Below are positions 1 to 12,100 of a stretch of 64,000 nt of DNA, in pieces. The notes below the pieces were generated by a model, which had not been told where the DNA came from, did no database searches, and worked only from the letters and a program-made list of their open reading frames with translations. The position numbers and the translations under genes were made by a program. Location: contig JAEMWC010000106.1 of the NCBI GenBank assembly GCA_016490735.1, positions 55,001-119,000 of the forward strand. Reading direction: 5' to 3'. Position 1 is the stretch's first letter; every line of letters begins with the position of its first letter. The stretch is from Pachyseris speciosa (Eukaryota > Cnidaria > Anthozoa > Scleractinia > Pachyseridae).

Positions 1-880
1 GAAGTCAATGAAAGAAGAAAAGTGGAAAAACAAAGCATTGCATGGCCAGTATCCAAAGATCCTAGAGAAGGCTCATGTAGACACAGTCACCACCAACAAA
101 TGGTTGTCAAGTAATTTGAAAGGAGAAACAGAAGGACTACTTGAAGCAGCTCAAGACCAGGCAATAAACACCAGAAATTAGCAGAAAGTAATATGTGGCC
201 AGCAAGTGGAAAGCAAATGCAGAATGTGTTCGCAACATGAAGAGACAGTGGACCATACTGTATCTGGATGTGAGGTATTACCCAAAACAGAGTACATCTC
301 CAGGCACAATAATGCAGCAGCACATCTCCATTGGGGCATCTGTAAAGATCATGATATAGAGATTACAGACAAATGATACGAACACGAGCCACAGACCATG
401 ATACACAATAAAGATAACAACATCACCATCATGTGGGACATGCCAGTCAATACTGATAGAACTATAACAGCGAACAGACCAGACATCATCGTTAAAGATT
501 CAGTGAATTCCACCTGCAAACTGATTGATATGACTGTTCCATCAGATAGAAACATCGCACTGGAGGAAACTGAAAAAAAAGCAAGTACAAAGACCTAGAA
601 CTAGAAATACAGAGAATGTGGCATATGAAAACTGTAATGATCCCTGTGGTTGTTGGTGCGCTCGGTACAGTGAAGAAGGGTATGGTAGAAAACATCAAGA
701 AAGTATCAGCGAGAGCCACTATGACAGAGATTCAAAAGATCTGCATGCTGGATCTGTGCGAATCCTCAGAAAGGTGCTCAGTGTATAAAAGAATGATTGA
801 CTTGAGTGACTAACGCTCTAGGTGCATGGTTTGCGCCCGGCTGATGCACAAAAAGAACACCAGCAAAGACTGATCAAGAG

Positions 881-925
<45 letters not shown>
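1..925 (+). mobile_element. R4/Dong-like LINE, 3' fragment (decayed)
   Basis: A broken plus-strand reading frame covers roughly positions 3-830. It has a C-x2-C-x8-H-x4-C knuckle starting at 218 (CRMC...H...C), then a RHN block, then NRPDIIVKD near 475 and LIDMTVPSDRN near 520. This order (CCHC knuckle followed by an RPD/D core) is the restriction-like endonuclease of R2/R4-type LINEs. In-frame stops near 179 (TAG) and 374 (TGA), and several after 595, show it is dead. The 3' end runs directly into a TAA microsatellite, which is the known target preference of Dong in the R4 clade. The reverse transcriptase would lie left of the window. Clade placement is from motif order only. Confidence 0.72.
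881..925. repeat. (ATA)n microsatellite
   Basis: About fifteen perfect trinucleotide units abut the 3' end of the R4/Dong-like LINE. They could be its target site or its tail. Confidence 0.95.
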
Positions 926-1075
926 GACTGTTCATTAAACTCATTGCAGAAATATACACAATATAAGGCTGAATTACAGAGCTATGTACAATATCATATC
1001 ATACTAGAATAAAAATACAATAAATACTAAGATAAAATTACTAGAACTAAATTATGAATAAATCAGTACAAGTCA

Positions 1076-4000
1076 CTAGATGTACTTATAAGTGACGAAC
1101 TCTTGCGTGCGCTTAGTTCTACAAGAAGGACGCGTTGTACGGCTAACGCCAGATCTGAGATTGTAATTATGCACCAACTCCTCCCGTCTGGGGAGCATAA
1201 GGTGCAAGGGGTGGTTCTCATTCCGGAGTCTATCAATATAAACCTGGCACAGATGGGCGCGCCTCTCGCTTAGTGTTGTTAGATTGAGTGCATTTAATGC
1301 CTTATTGTAATTCACTAACGCGAAAATGATGCGCATAACCTTTTTGTGAATGCTCTTGACCTTATAGGATAGAAAATCTGGTATATTTTGCCACACACAG
1401 GGGCAGCGTATTATAGGACAGGACGTACAATGGTTGTATAAGCCTTTGCTATAGAAGCTGGAGGTGTACCACATTGCTTAAGGACTATTAAAGAGTAAAA
1501 TCTGTTGTTTCCCTTTTTCACAATATGGTTAACATGATGGTTCCATTTCATTCCATTTAAATAAACACCTAGTAACTTATATCACAAGACTTCCTCAATT
1601 GAATTACCACCAATTACAATAGGATTCACAATAAAATTATGATTGTCATAAAATTTATTAGTATTTCCCTGCACTTAGTAGGATTCAATTTCATTTTATA
1701 ATCTTCAGAAAAGGCATAAATATCATTTGAAGCAAAATTGAGCAAACTGACACTGTTCCTAGGGATTATTTCAAGGGCTGTTGTATCATCAACAAACTTA
1801 ATTCTAGGGTTCCATGAGCGCAATAAATTATTTGTCGCATGATCGTAAACAAGATGACTCCTAGCTTGGTACTTCTCGGTATACCACCCTTGGGAGTTTT
1901 CCACTCAGATATAACTTTCTCAATCCTCACAGCCTGAGATCTGTTACACAGAAACACTGTTATCCAGTTTACCAGAACAGGGTGCACATGCATCTTCCTT
2001 AGCTCCTCAATCAGTACAGTGTGGTCAATCAAATCAAAACCCTTAGAGTAGTCAGTAAAAAGCAGCGTAGCACCACAGTTCCATGTATCCACTGCCTAAT
2101 ACACCGCCTGCAGCAAATAGACTAACGCGTCGGTGGTGGAATGTCCTGCACGTGCAAACTGACGTGGGTCGATCAGATGAGACACTTGTGTGATCAAGCG
2201 GTCGCGCGTAAATCCTTCAAGCACCTTAGCAAGAGTACACGTCAGAGCGATAAGTCGCAAATCGGTCTGTATCTGCTGCAGGGGTGAGATTTTGGGGATT
2301 GGATTCAACAGTGAGGCCTTCAGGGCGTCATGGAAGTAACCCTCAGTCAGGGATGTGTTGTAGATATCCTTCTCAAACTCATTAATAATTCATTACGTCA
2401 ACTACCAATCACCGGATGTATACCACATCACGTGCATGTGTTTGGATACCCAATGAAAAACTGTATACCATCCTCCAGTGAGAGTGGTATATACCACTAA
2501 ATTATGGAAATTGCGCTTCTAATTACCATTAGCTATACAGTGCTGGTTCATGTCTTCATTTACAAAACGTTTTAACAGCCGCACGACATCCATTTACGAT
2601 ATTTCACAAATTACAGGATTCACCACTCATAATCGCTGTAAAGACAGCCAGAATATGATCTAAAATCGGTACTTTCCTCTCCCTTAATTCCAGTTGCCAT
2701 TGTCCAAAAATGTGTTTTGTACTTTGTAGAAGCAGGAACGGCCTCATAAGCTGTAAAGTGGTCCTCAGATAAAGTTTTAGGCGGACAAAAACGACTCGCT
2801 CCGTCCGTGATCTCCGCCATCATGTGCCAGCTACATTGAATGACTGCCGACGCGAAACAGACAACTCCCAGAAAATGTATGCAGGGAACGAGTTGTGAAA
2901 AATGCGAAAGAATGTATTCGCTTTTGCTTCTTGAAACAATCTGTGCTAATTATACAGACAATATATTTGCTATATTGCATTGTATTTTTATGCGTGATTA
3001 AGAAGCCATATCCAAAACTCGTGCTTCGTGTTTCATCAGGGGTTCCAAACACCTCGAAACAATAAAAGCACTCCGCCTTCCGCGTCATGCTTTCATCTGT
3101 TTCTCAATGTTTGGAACCCCTGACGAAACACTCGCACTCGTTTTGGATATATTACTTGAATACTGGTGCCAGTTCTTGGGAAAAATCTTTTAGTACTCTA
3201 TTCGGGATGCAATCAGGACCAATAGCTTTGCCGATCTTCACAGCCGAGAGGGCCCGAAAAGCTTCCCACTCAGATATCAGGAATTCAGGGGGACTTCATG
3301 AGGGGCCAGAGCTGGAGGCTCCAGAGATGTAAAGTGGTCAGTCAAACTGATAAAAAAATTGTTCACCTAATTTGAAAGGGAGGGCATATCTGGGCAGTTG
3401 TGGTCCATGAACTGATAGTGCCAATCTTGCTTAATGTCTTTTCCAGTCAAGCGTTTAATATGATTCCACCAATTCCTACTAGACGAGTGATCAAGCTCAA
3501 GATCAGCAAATTTATTCCTATAGTAAAGACGTTTAGCAGACTTAATCTCATTCTGGACCTTATTCCTTTACATCTTATAGCTGTTAGAGTCCTTGCCATG
3601 TTTATTGAAAGCCTCTTGCCTCTTTTAATGGATGACTTTAACCTTTTAGTAATCCAGGGTCTATCCGAACTATTGATCTTAACAGTTCTTCATGGTAATA
3701 GAAGATCAATAGCCCCTTTTAACTCAGAAGAAAAAAGCTGAAATTTTTCTTTACACAACACCGCTGCAAGGACATGGGACCAGTCCTTCTCTAACATCCA
3801 TCTACCAAACGGTCGCCAGGCGCTTTCTCTCATATCTCTGATCCGCACTTTTCTACTCGTACGAGAGCTCAGGGAGGAAGTCACAGGTCTAGCAAGGATG
3901 GTAAAGTGATCCGGGCACCAACCTTTGGTAGTTGGGAAAGGCCGAATAATTTAAGCATATTAGTCAGAAACCAGTCCAAGGTCCCCGAGTCTCTGGTTTT

Positions 4001-4700
4001 AAATTTCACCATTTGCTTGATGTTATTCGCATGGGTCAAGTTGTTCACATTAAACCCGGTTGATGTGGGGTTAAAGTCTCCGGTGATGATTATCCAATGC
4101 GTTTGGATGACGAGTAGAGTATCGAGATTTGTCTGAACATGGTCACGCAATGCTGCATTCTCGATTTCACCATTGGCTGTAGAATGGTAAAAACACAATA
4201 AATACATGAAACGGGTCTTGGGAGGCTGCACGGTCTTAATATCATCCACAGTGACTCAATTTTTCGATCAGCCTCGTGCAAGGGTAGGAGGACTTGAGAT
4301 ATAAGCAAACACCACCCCTACCGCTACCACCTTCACGGTCCCTTCGAATCAAGTTACAACCAGTCATGGCGACTAGTGAGTCATCAATGTGAGGCGATAA
4401 CCAGGACTCCGTTACACAGACCACATCAGCCTTGCTGAGGGTCTCGACGAGCTGCAATTCGTCGATCTCATTACGCACTACCTGCAAGTTGGTAGACACA
4501 AAACTACCGGGAGGTCGTAAGTCTTCTTCATATAAGGAATCTTTCGAAGCAATTTCTTGTCACGGGTATTGCCACGCAACTTAATCGACAAGGGTGAGCG
4601 GGATTTCAAAGAGTTAGATTGGTTGTTCTCTCAAGGTCCTTTGACGCACTTTAAGTCCTGCTCTCACTCTCCGGCTATGAAAAAGCCCACTTGTCTTCAG
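1076..4700 (-). mobile_element. CR1/L2-like LINE, decayed and interrupted
   Basis: Minus-strand reading-frame fragments follow LINE order. Endonuclease pieces lie at 3881-4499 (VTESWLSPHIDDS, then ITGDFNPT and a final DWFLTN-type block). A GPD-IPNR-like start of reverse transcriptase lies near 3180-3230. Reverse transcriptase pieces lie at 2096-2308 (RLIALTCTLAKVLE) and 1766-2092 (TDYSKGFDLIDH), and the catalytic FVDD is near 1785-1800. The C-terminal tail HNYNLRSG lies at 1076-1474. Stops and frameshifts break every domain. A roughly 760-bp insertion splits the reverse transcriptase around 2390-3155. No intact protein is possible. The clade is a best guess. Confidence 0.75.
2390..3155. repeat. 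Insertion inside the LINE, ending in an inverted repeat
   Basis: The LINE reading frame stops near 3155 and resumes near 2390, so the stretch between looks inserted. Its right end holds an imperfect inverted repeat: arm 3008-3060 is complementary to arm 3099-3150, around a 38-nt loop, sharing CAGGGGTTCCAAACA. No transposase frame is visible. It is probably a foldback or MITE-type element, with the exact ends uncertain. Confidence 0.5.
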
Positions 4701-5750
4701 GTCCAAAGCAATATCAGGGTTGAGTGACAAACTTTGTTTCCTAAGAGAATAAAGCTGTGATCCTGAATACCTAATGAATTGTGGACTCGTGGTGGGTATA
4801 TCCGTGAGGTCTTTCCCACTTCAAAACTGCCCGCTTTTCTTTTCACGGCGAGCAGCAGTGAGCAGTCGTGCAGTGGTAACTAGCTAACCTTAGTGGTAAC
4901 CAAACAAGATCTTTTTTCCTTCAAAATGATGCAATACAAAGAAAAAGAACGAAAATGCAGGGAAGGGTATGAACAGTATGATCAAGAACCTTGTGTATAA
5001 GAGTGTGGCACTGCCAAGTTTAAGAAAAAATGTTCACTACCAGTTGCTCGAAATTCTTCATCTGCGTCCAGGTTCTACTACCAAAATTATTATTTTTAGC
5101 CATATCACAAGCTACTCATGACTTTAAATGCACAAAAGTGGAGATCGCATATATTAACCCCTGATGGATAGCGTTCAACAACACAGCAGTTTATTTAAAC
5201 AGCGTACTGAAGCTTTGCAGTTCTAAAAAATATAAAATTAGAGATGCAAGAAATCGACAATGAAATTCTTGTTACTGTACCAGGAACTATTGTATGTAAC
5301 TGGCACTAAGGCAAATTATTGCAAATAAATGGAAGAACTCAGATCCTAAAGAACGTAAAAGCAGAGGTCATCCTGCATGTTAAGGGAGATAATACATTCA
5401 CGATTATTGCGGCCCTTACATAAACTATGCACTTATTTCATTGTACCCTGCATTCTGAGGAGGGACAGATTTACTTTGAATTATTCCCATCGTACTGAGA
5501 AGGCTTTGAAGGCGACCACAATGGAAGAGGAAAAGATTTATCACAAGGTAGGGTAGTAATCCTTTTCAATAAGAAGTAAGGGAACGGAATCGCTTTCAAA
5601 AATTTCAAGCGTAAACAAGCAATGAAATTTGGAAATTCTACTAGGTTTATAGTCGCATAACGGGCGGAAAGGGTAAGGCATTCTGTGTAAAAAAAAAAAA
5701 AAAAAACAAACAAAAAAATACACAGACAAGACACTCGTTTAGTAAAAGGT
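4701..5750. other. Intergenic stretch, no gene seen
   Basis: I see no conserved frame, RNA gene or clear repeat boundary here, apart from an A-rich run near 5690-5720. It lies downstream of the dynein 3' end. Confidence 0.5.
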
Positions 5751-5751
5751 T

Positions 5752-5767
5752 TTTATTAATATTTATT
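5752..5767 (-). terminator. Possible dynein polyadenylation signals
   Basis: Two TTTATT hexamers on the plus strand (AATAAA on the minus strand) lie at 5752-5757 and 5762-5767. They are about 260 nt past the dynein stop codon, a plausible 3' UTR length. Other AT-rich matches are possible. Confidence 0.35.
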
Positions 5768-6023
5768 TGTTTCTTTTAAATATGCGTTTTTCTAAATAGT
5801 TTTTGGATGAAAAATGTTGAACAACCGACAAAGAAGAAAACTATCAAATAAGAGATTGGGAATTACGATGGAACTAAGTGAATACCCGACGAGATGGGTG
5901 GGAATTGGTTTGAAAAAGTACGTGATAAACAAAACGGAAATTACACCCAAAACAAGAGAAATGAACAAGTGGAATTGAAGATCAAAAGGTGTAAAGTAAA
6001 CGGATGGGAATGGGAATTTGAAA

Positions 6024-6311
6024 TCACTTGATGTCATAAAGTAGGGCCACTCCCCTGAGAATCCAATGATCTGGACTCTGTACGGTCTTGAGCCACAGGG
6101 GAGTGATGTAGGTCAGGTCTGTACGCTGTGGCTTCTTGTACACAGGGCACTGGTAAAGCCTGGGATCTTTCGGTGCGGTGGAGTTGACCGCGTACACGTG
6201 TACCACTGGCAAAAGAGTGAACAGAACTTTGGGCTGAGGCTCGATGAGTTTACAGCCACGGCGATCCCAACCAGCACCGTCCAGGTACAAGCCATAGATG
6301 TAGACACCTTC
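6024..6311 (-). CDS. DNAH8: Dynein exon 34 (last coding exon)
   Basis: This exon opens after a TTACAG acceptor with [16 protein letters not shown] and ends [14 protein letters not shown] then TGA at 6024-6026. It is the C-terminal domain signature of axonemal heavy chains, full length to the usual last residues. Confidence 0.95.
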   Translation of the reverse strand, partial: EGVYIYGLYLDGAGWDRRGCKLIEPQPKVLFTLLPVVHVYAVNSTAPKDPRLYQCPVYKKPQRTDLTYITPLWLKTVQSPDHWILRGVALLYDIK

Positions 6312-8388
6312 CTGTAATTAGAGTAACGGGCACTTTTGTAACAACACAAACGCAAACTGGCACAATGCACTGACAACAGAAATAAGAAAGAAGGTAACTC
6401 AATTCAATTCAAGAATTGAAAGAACTCAGCGGCGTGCCACCAAGTACATTCTTTAAGTTACCATTTTTCTGCTCGGTCACTTATACCTCTAGATTAAAAG
6501 CCTTGTCCCTACTCTCTGTAACATACTGGCACGAATACTTGGATTTGGTATTTTTCTTTAAAATAACGCATGGACTTGCACGTGTAAATTCCTCCGTTCT
6601 CCCTGTCATCCGCATCTCTAGATCCACCAGATCATCAAGCAATAATGTTGTCAAATACTCGGAAAGTAAATGCAAAACTTTCACGTATCAGAAATATTTC
6701 CTTCTCAGATCTACTAGAATATGGAACACCTTATCCGACGAACTTCTCTTGAATATGGACAACCTCCATTCTTTTAAATCTGAAATGCTAAAACACTGCT
6801 TGAGACTATTATGACTGTGAAAACCCTCGTATTTTTAAACTATATGTCTTAAACGTAACCGTGCTCGTAGTTTTGCTCGTCCTGTAACATGTTGTCGTTA
6901 ACTGTATCCATCTTAGTTTCTTTTACTGCAATTTTATAAATGGGCCCGCAGTAATTGGCTACCCGCTGTTGTGGGTACCCTGCCTATGGCGAAGCTAATA
7001 AAAAAATAGAATATTTAACAATTAGCTTATGAGCTCGAGATTTCTATTTGTTTGATTTTTTTGTACAAATGGAGCAAGTCAATCTCACCGCTGGCGGCGA
7101 GTTGATGTCCTCTTTCATTGCCCTGATAACGTCATTATGCAGCACGACAGAGTCCAGGGCCCAGCCCTTGTGTGCACGCGTGACCTCCTGTCTCATGGCG
7201 GTAAGGAAGCCCTGAGGGTTGAAGAAACCCGTCATCCAAAACACGTTGGGGCGGCCATTAAAAATCCAGTTTGAGAACTGGTTATTTCTCTCCAGGAACT
7301 CTGTGAACCAGAAACCAATGGTGGAAGACTCCCATGAGATCTGAAAAATTGCCGAAAAGGGACGAAATAAGAAAAAACACACCTATATAGGTACAATGAA
7401 CGGATTTGCAAAGTGGAATCGTAACAGCTGATGTAGGTTCTAAGGAAAAGACACAAGCTTTGCAGCAAATCTGGTGACTATAAACGCCAAAATACACATC
7501 ATCATTGATTAAGTCATCTTGCTAGATCATAGTACTTAGTTACTTGCTGAGGTATCTCCTACCTTTCTCCATAGAGCAGGGACTCTAGCGTCGTACATAT
7601 TGTCCAATGCATCGCGCAGGTTCTGTAAAACGATGGAATAGTAAAACACGTTTTCAAGATTTGTAACCAAACACATCACACTTTAACATTGGGTGGTATG
7701 GGGGGGGGGGGGGGGGGGTGTATGGGTGTATGTGTGGGAGCGACGTACCTCACTCATGATAATAGTTCCCTCAATGGCCAACTTGAGGTCAGTCAGTGTT
7801 TGCCGGACCAAGGTGATCACGCGCTGCATGCGATCAATCTCCTGTCTCAAAAAGATGTTCATAGACGCTAGAGCTCCCATCTTCTGAAGTCGCGCTCTCA
7901 CCTGTACACAGAAAGATTTAAAGGGTTGTTCATCTTACTGATAAACTGAGATCGAGCAAAAACTGATATGTGGTTTGTAGCGCTAAATAGATGACACTAT
8001 ACAAGCTGCAAAGAGATGACGAATGACTGACCCACTGCCAAGCGGATCAGTCTCACCTCGTGTGGTACATAGTCATTTGGAAGTTTTTCCAGCATATCGT
8101 CCGCCTGCCTGGTCACCACACTCTCACGTGTCTCCCCAGATCCTCCCCCTGAGTCCTTGGGTTGGATGCTCATGATGGTGTCCAGCACGTCTTTGGCAGT
8201 GTTGCTCTGATAACTGAAAACAGAGGAAAGAATTTCACAAACTTTATCTGACGTGGGCGCTTGTTCAATCCGTTAAGTTAACAGTCAGTCCTAAGGATCA
8301 GGTCTGAGTTGTTCAAAGGGCGGATAAGACGCTATCCAGCGGAAAACATGCTTTGGTTGTAACACGTTTTATGCTACTGAAATTATAA

Positions 8389-8455
<67 letters not shown>

Positions 8456-8712
8456 GTGACCACCTATACAACTAATGGTGTGATAAAAAATCCTCATAAT
8501 TGCGTTAGGTTAGAAATTGGCGCTCTTGGTACTTTTTGTGATAACCTAGAGAAGTATCTGGAAGACCTGCACATTGGTCTAAGCATCCAAACATTACAGA
8601 AGTCAGTACTGTTGGGGTCGCGGGAATTCTCCGAAGAACCCTGGAACGCTAAGGTGGTGTGTTAGTACCTGCTGATAGGGGATACTCCAGTGGCAACCAC
8701 TGTGATATAGTC

Positions 8713-8760
<48 letters not shown>

Positions 8761-9104
8761 TGATAATAATAATAATAATAATAATAATAATTTTTTTTAT
8801 TTAATGCACAACTCTTTATTAATAACAATAAAAAAGAATACCTATTTACATATCGATAATATTAATTAATAACATTAATATTTTTTAAAAGACACTTATC
8901 TAATAACTTTAATTTGCTATTAATTTCGTGGATTGAAAATAGATAAAATACATAAAAAGGAAACAAGACATCTCAGCTTCCAAAAAATGTGACAAAAAAC
9001 TAGGCTAAAAACTTGCTTTATAAAAAGTCTAAAACATCGTATTAGGTATAAAAAAATATGACTACATAACTGCAAAACACTTCTTGGCTCAGTATTCCTG
9101 GCTT

Positions 9105-9159
<55 letters not shown>

Positions 9160-12100
9160 TAAATAATAAGAGCCCGTCATGTTTATCAGATGTTTACTGA
9201 ATAGTTTATTCCTCACATCAGAGGAACGTTCTCCGTATGTATTGCGCGAAAAGAAACATTCTGTTAATAGGAAAGTACCCAGTTTATTGTAGTTCTCTTC
9301 CCAACCACACGGATGTAATAATAATAACAACATTTATCTAAACGCGATTAAAAAGTTCAGCAAAGCTGATGTGGTCGTATACACATAAGTGGGCTGTGTA
9401 CCAATTACGATGGTTTAAAGCCTACTCACGTGATGTCAGCATTAGGATGCAAGCCAAACACCTGGGGAGTATCCACAGACGGAAGTGCTTGGATGGCTTC
9501 AAAGAACTGTTCCAAGCTGCGACATTTGGGGATTTTGTAGCCAGTGTAAAAACAAAAGTCGTCACTGAACATGTGCTCTCCGAACCACACCTAGCAAATA
9601 AACAAGTGCTTCAGTGTGTGATCCCCAGTTAGTGGAAACGCACTGTCAAGAAAATTCGTCTTAGCATAGTTAAGAGTTAGAATCTGGGTGAAACTACAAA
9701 GGTGATTAGAAGCAGTTGAGCAGAAGGAAGCAAGCACAAAAACTCAACCAGCGAGCGGGTATAACAGTGGCTATGTATGTTAAAAATTAACTGCGTTTTG
9801 GATTAGGTGATGAGGTGATAAGGCCTAGGTAGATCATTAAAATATATACAAGCGATAAGGTGATGAAGTGATGAGGCCTTGGCCAGTAAATCATTATTAT
9901 TCGAACTGCCTTAGTAAGTCTTATAAGAAATGATTTGGAAATATATGAGACAAGAAATATAAGTGATAGAAACCGACGTTTCGGTGCATCTTGCGCCATT
10001 ATCAAGGTTACATAATTAATGATAAAAAGCGGTTTGTGAAAAGGCTAAGTTGAAGCGAATTTGCATAAAAATTTGACTGCCTTGTTAATGAATGCTTTGT
10101 ATTCAAGATCTTAAACCAGCACTGAATGTACAGTCTGATTCTGTTCGTGCTAAACTAATTACGTAATTAGCTTGGCACTTTTTTACGCAAATTCGCTTCA
10201 ACTTAGCCTTTTCACAAACCGCTTTTTATCATTAATTATGTAACCTTGATAATGGCGCAAGATGCACGGAAACGTCGGTTTCTACCAGTTATATTTCTTG
10301 TCTCACGCCATAGCAAGTACCTAGTTAAATCATTAATGTGGATTTCCTGCAAATTAATAAGTGGATAAGTTTACTTATGAGCCTCACTCTTAAAAGGGGC
10401 ACTGTCGCCCAGTTTGGATGGATTACAACTTGAAAATGTTACATTAACTTTTTAAGTCTTGTCATTGTGTCTTGGAAAATAATACCACTTTCTTTTTCTT
10501 CCAAGAAATCATTAGAAATCTCTCTCTTGGTACACGGGCAATTCGTGTAATAGAAAAAGTACTCAAACAAAATTTGAACAAATTTGGAGAATTTCCGTGA
10601 CAATGGTTCTTTAAGCCTGGTTTCCATGTGACTGCAGACGATCGCGGACCGCGGATAGCAAAACATTCCGCGAACAACTGCGATCATATGGAAACACACT
10701 TCTGCGATCGTGATCGCAGACTATTGCAGAAGATAGAACCATCGATCAACTGCAATCGTGCGATCATATGGAAACCAAAGTTCTGCGATCCAAACATACC
10801 CCATAATGTGCCGAATTCAGAACCAAGTTTTCCAGAAACAAAGCTCGCGCGTCTGTTTGTTGCAACGCTTATCATTGCCATAAACACGCGCAGCTAAGAG
10901 TGAACACGGCTGCGTTAGTAACAAGAAATTTATGGCAATAGTTGCGCTGTACGAGTGTCTTTACAACCGAAACAGTGAAGATTTTAAGGATAAAGGGGAA
11001 AAAAGCAAGGAGCTGGACAAAAATGGGAAGAAATTCAAGGTAACTGCGAAAGATGCGAAGAAAAAATTCGTAGGGAACGACAATGCTAGCAGCTGGATCG
11101 GGACGATATTCTGTTCATTGAGAATGTCGGAACTGTTTTTACTGACAATAAACTCATGGATTGATTCAAGCACACTGATAAACACAACTGTTTTAATCGG
11201 CCGCAACTCTTGCTTGCAGGTGAACAAACTCGCTCGCCATGTGCTCTCGAAAACCTCTCTAACCCATGTTTTGAAACGATTTCCAGTCCCTACCGAGCGC
11301 GGGCTGGAGACGCCTGACTAATCTTACAATGAACGCTAACAACGAGTTTAAACAAAGCAAGAAAGCTAAAATTTGCATAACTAGAATCTCGACACACTCC
11401 CCTATTTGATGTAAGAAGTTAGATCAAATACTCCAACCGTGCTACGTTCAGTGAACAGCGTTCAATGTTCAGTTTACAATGTTCAGTTTTCAGTTGCTTC
11501 CTCGCATGCAAGACGGCGGATATTATTAGCTGCTATAATGGCTGCATTCCTAAAAATAACTGTGTTTATCTTGCTCTGTTGTACTCTCATCACCCAGCCC
11601 TTAACTTACTTATCTGTTTCACTGGTGGTTAATGGTCCCGACAGGCGGTTTGCCTTGCTTGACTTGCAGTTGTGAATGAACCTTGCCACCCATGCTGTGA
11701 TACGAATGGTTTGCCAGAATCCATATTTCTGCAGGATCTGTTCTAGGCTGTCCTCTTGTTCCACAGCTACTGAAAATACTTCCTTGACTAACTTTGCTTC
11801 TGCTTCTGTTTCTTTACTCGGCTCAGTTTGCACAGGTACCGGCCACATTTCTGGTTTGGAAAGCCAGTCTGGTCCCTTCAGCCAGAGTTTCCCCTGCTCC
11901 CCACATCTGCTGGGTTGTGGCCTGAACTCACATGACCCCACTGAATGTAATCCTTGGCATTGATCTGAGCCACTCTATTTGATATGAACTGTTTGTAGTT
12001 TCTTTACCGGCTATCCAGTGGAGTGCCACCATACTATCTGTCCATCCATACACTGACCTCACTGCACAACCATCCAAGGCATTTCTCACGTTGCCAGAAG

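Noticed and set aside
3690..4249. Separate small host genes in the 3.7-4.5 kb region
   Set aside because: The fragments line up as pieces of one LINE endonuclease and have frameshifts.
7689..7901. Gly-rich plus-strand frames
   Set aside because: They are shadows of dynein exon 31 and the G homopolymer.
8920..9333. Minus-strand frame with a poly-Leu stretch
   Set aside because: The poly-Leu is the translated TAA microsatellite. The rest has no conserved feature.
9369..9632. Plus-strand frame of 87 residues
   Set aside because: It is the shadow of dynein exon 29 on the other strand. The minus strand gives the conserved protein with correct splice sites.
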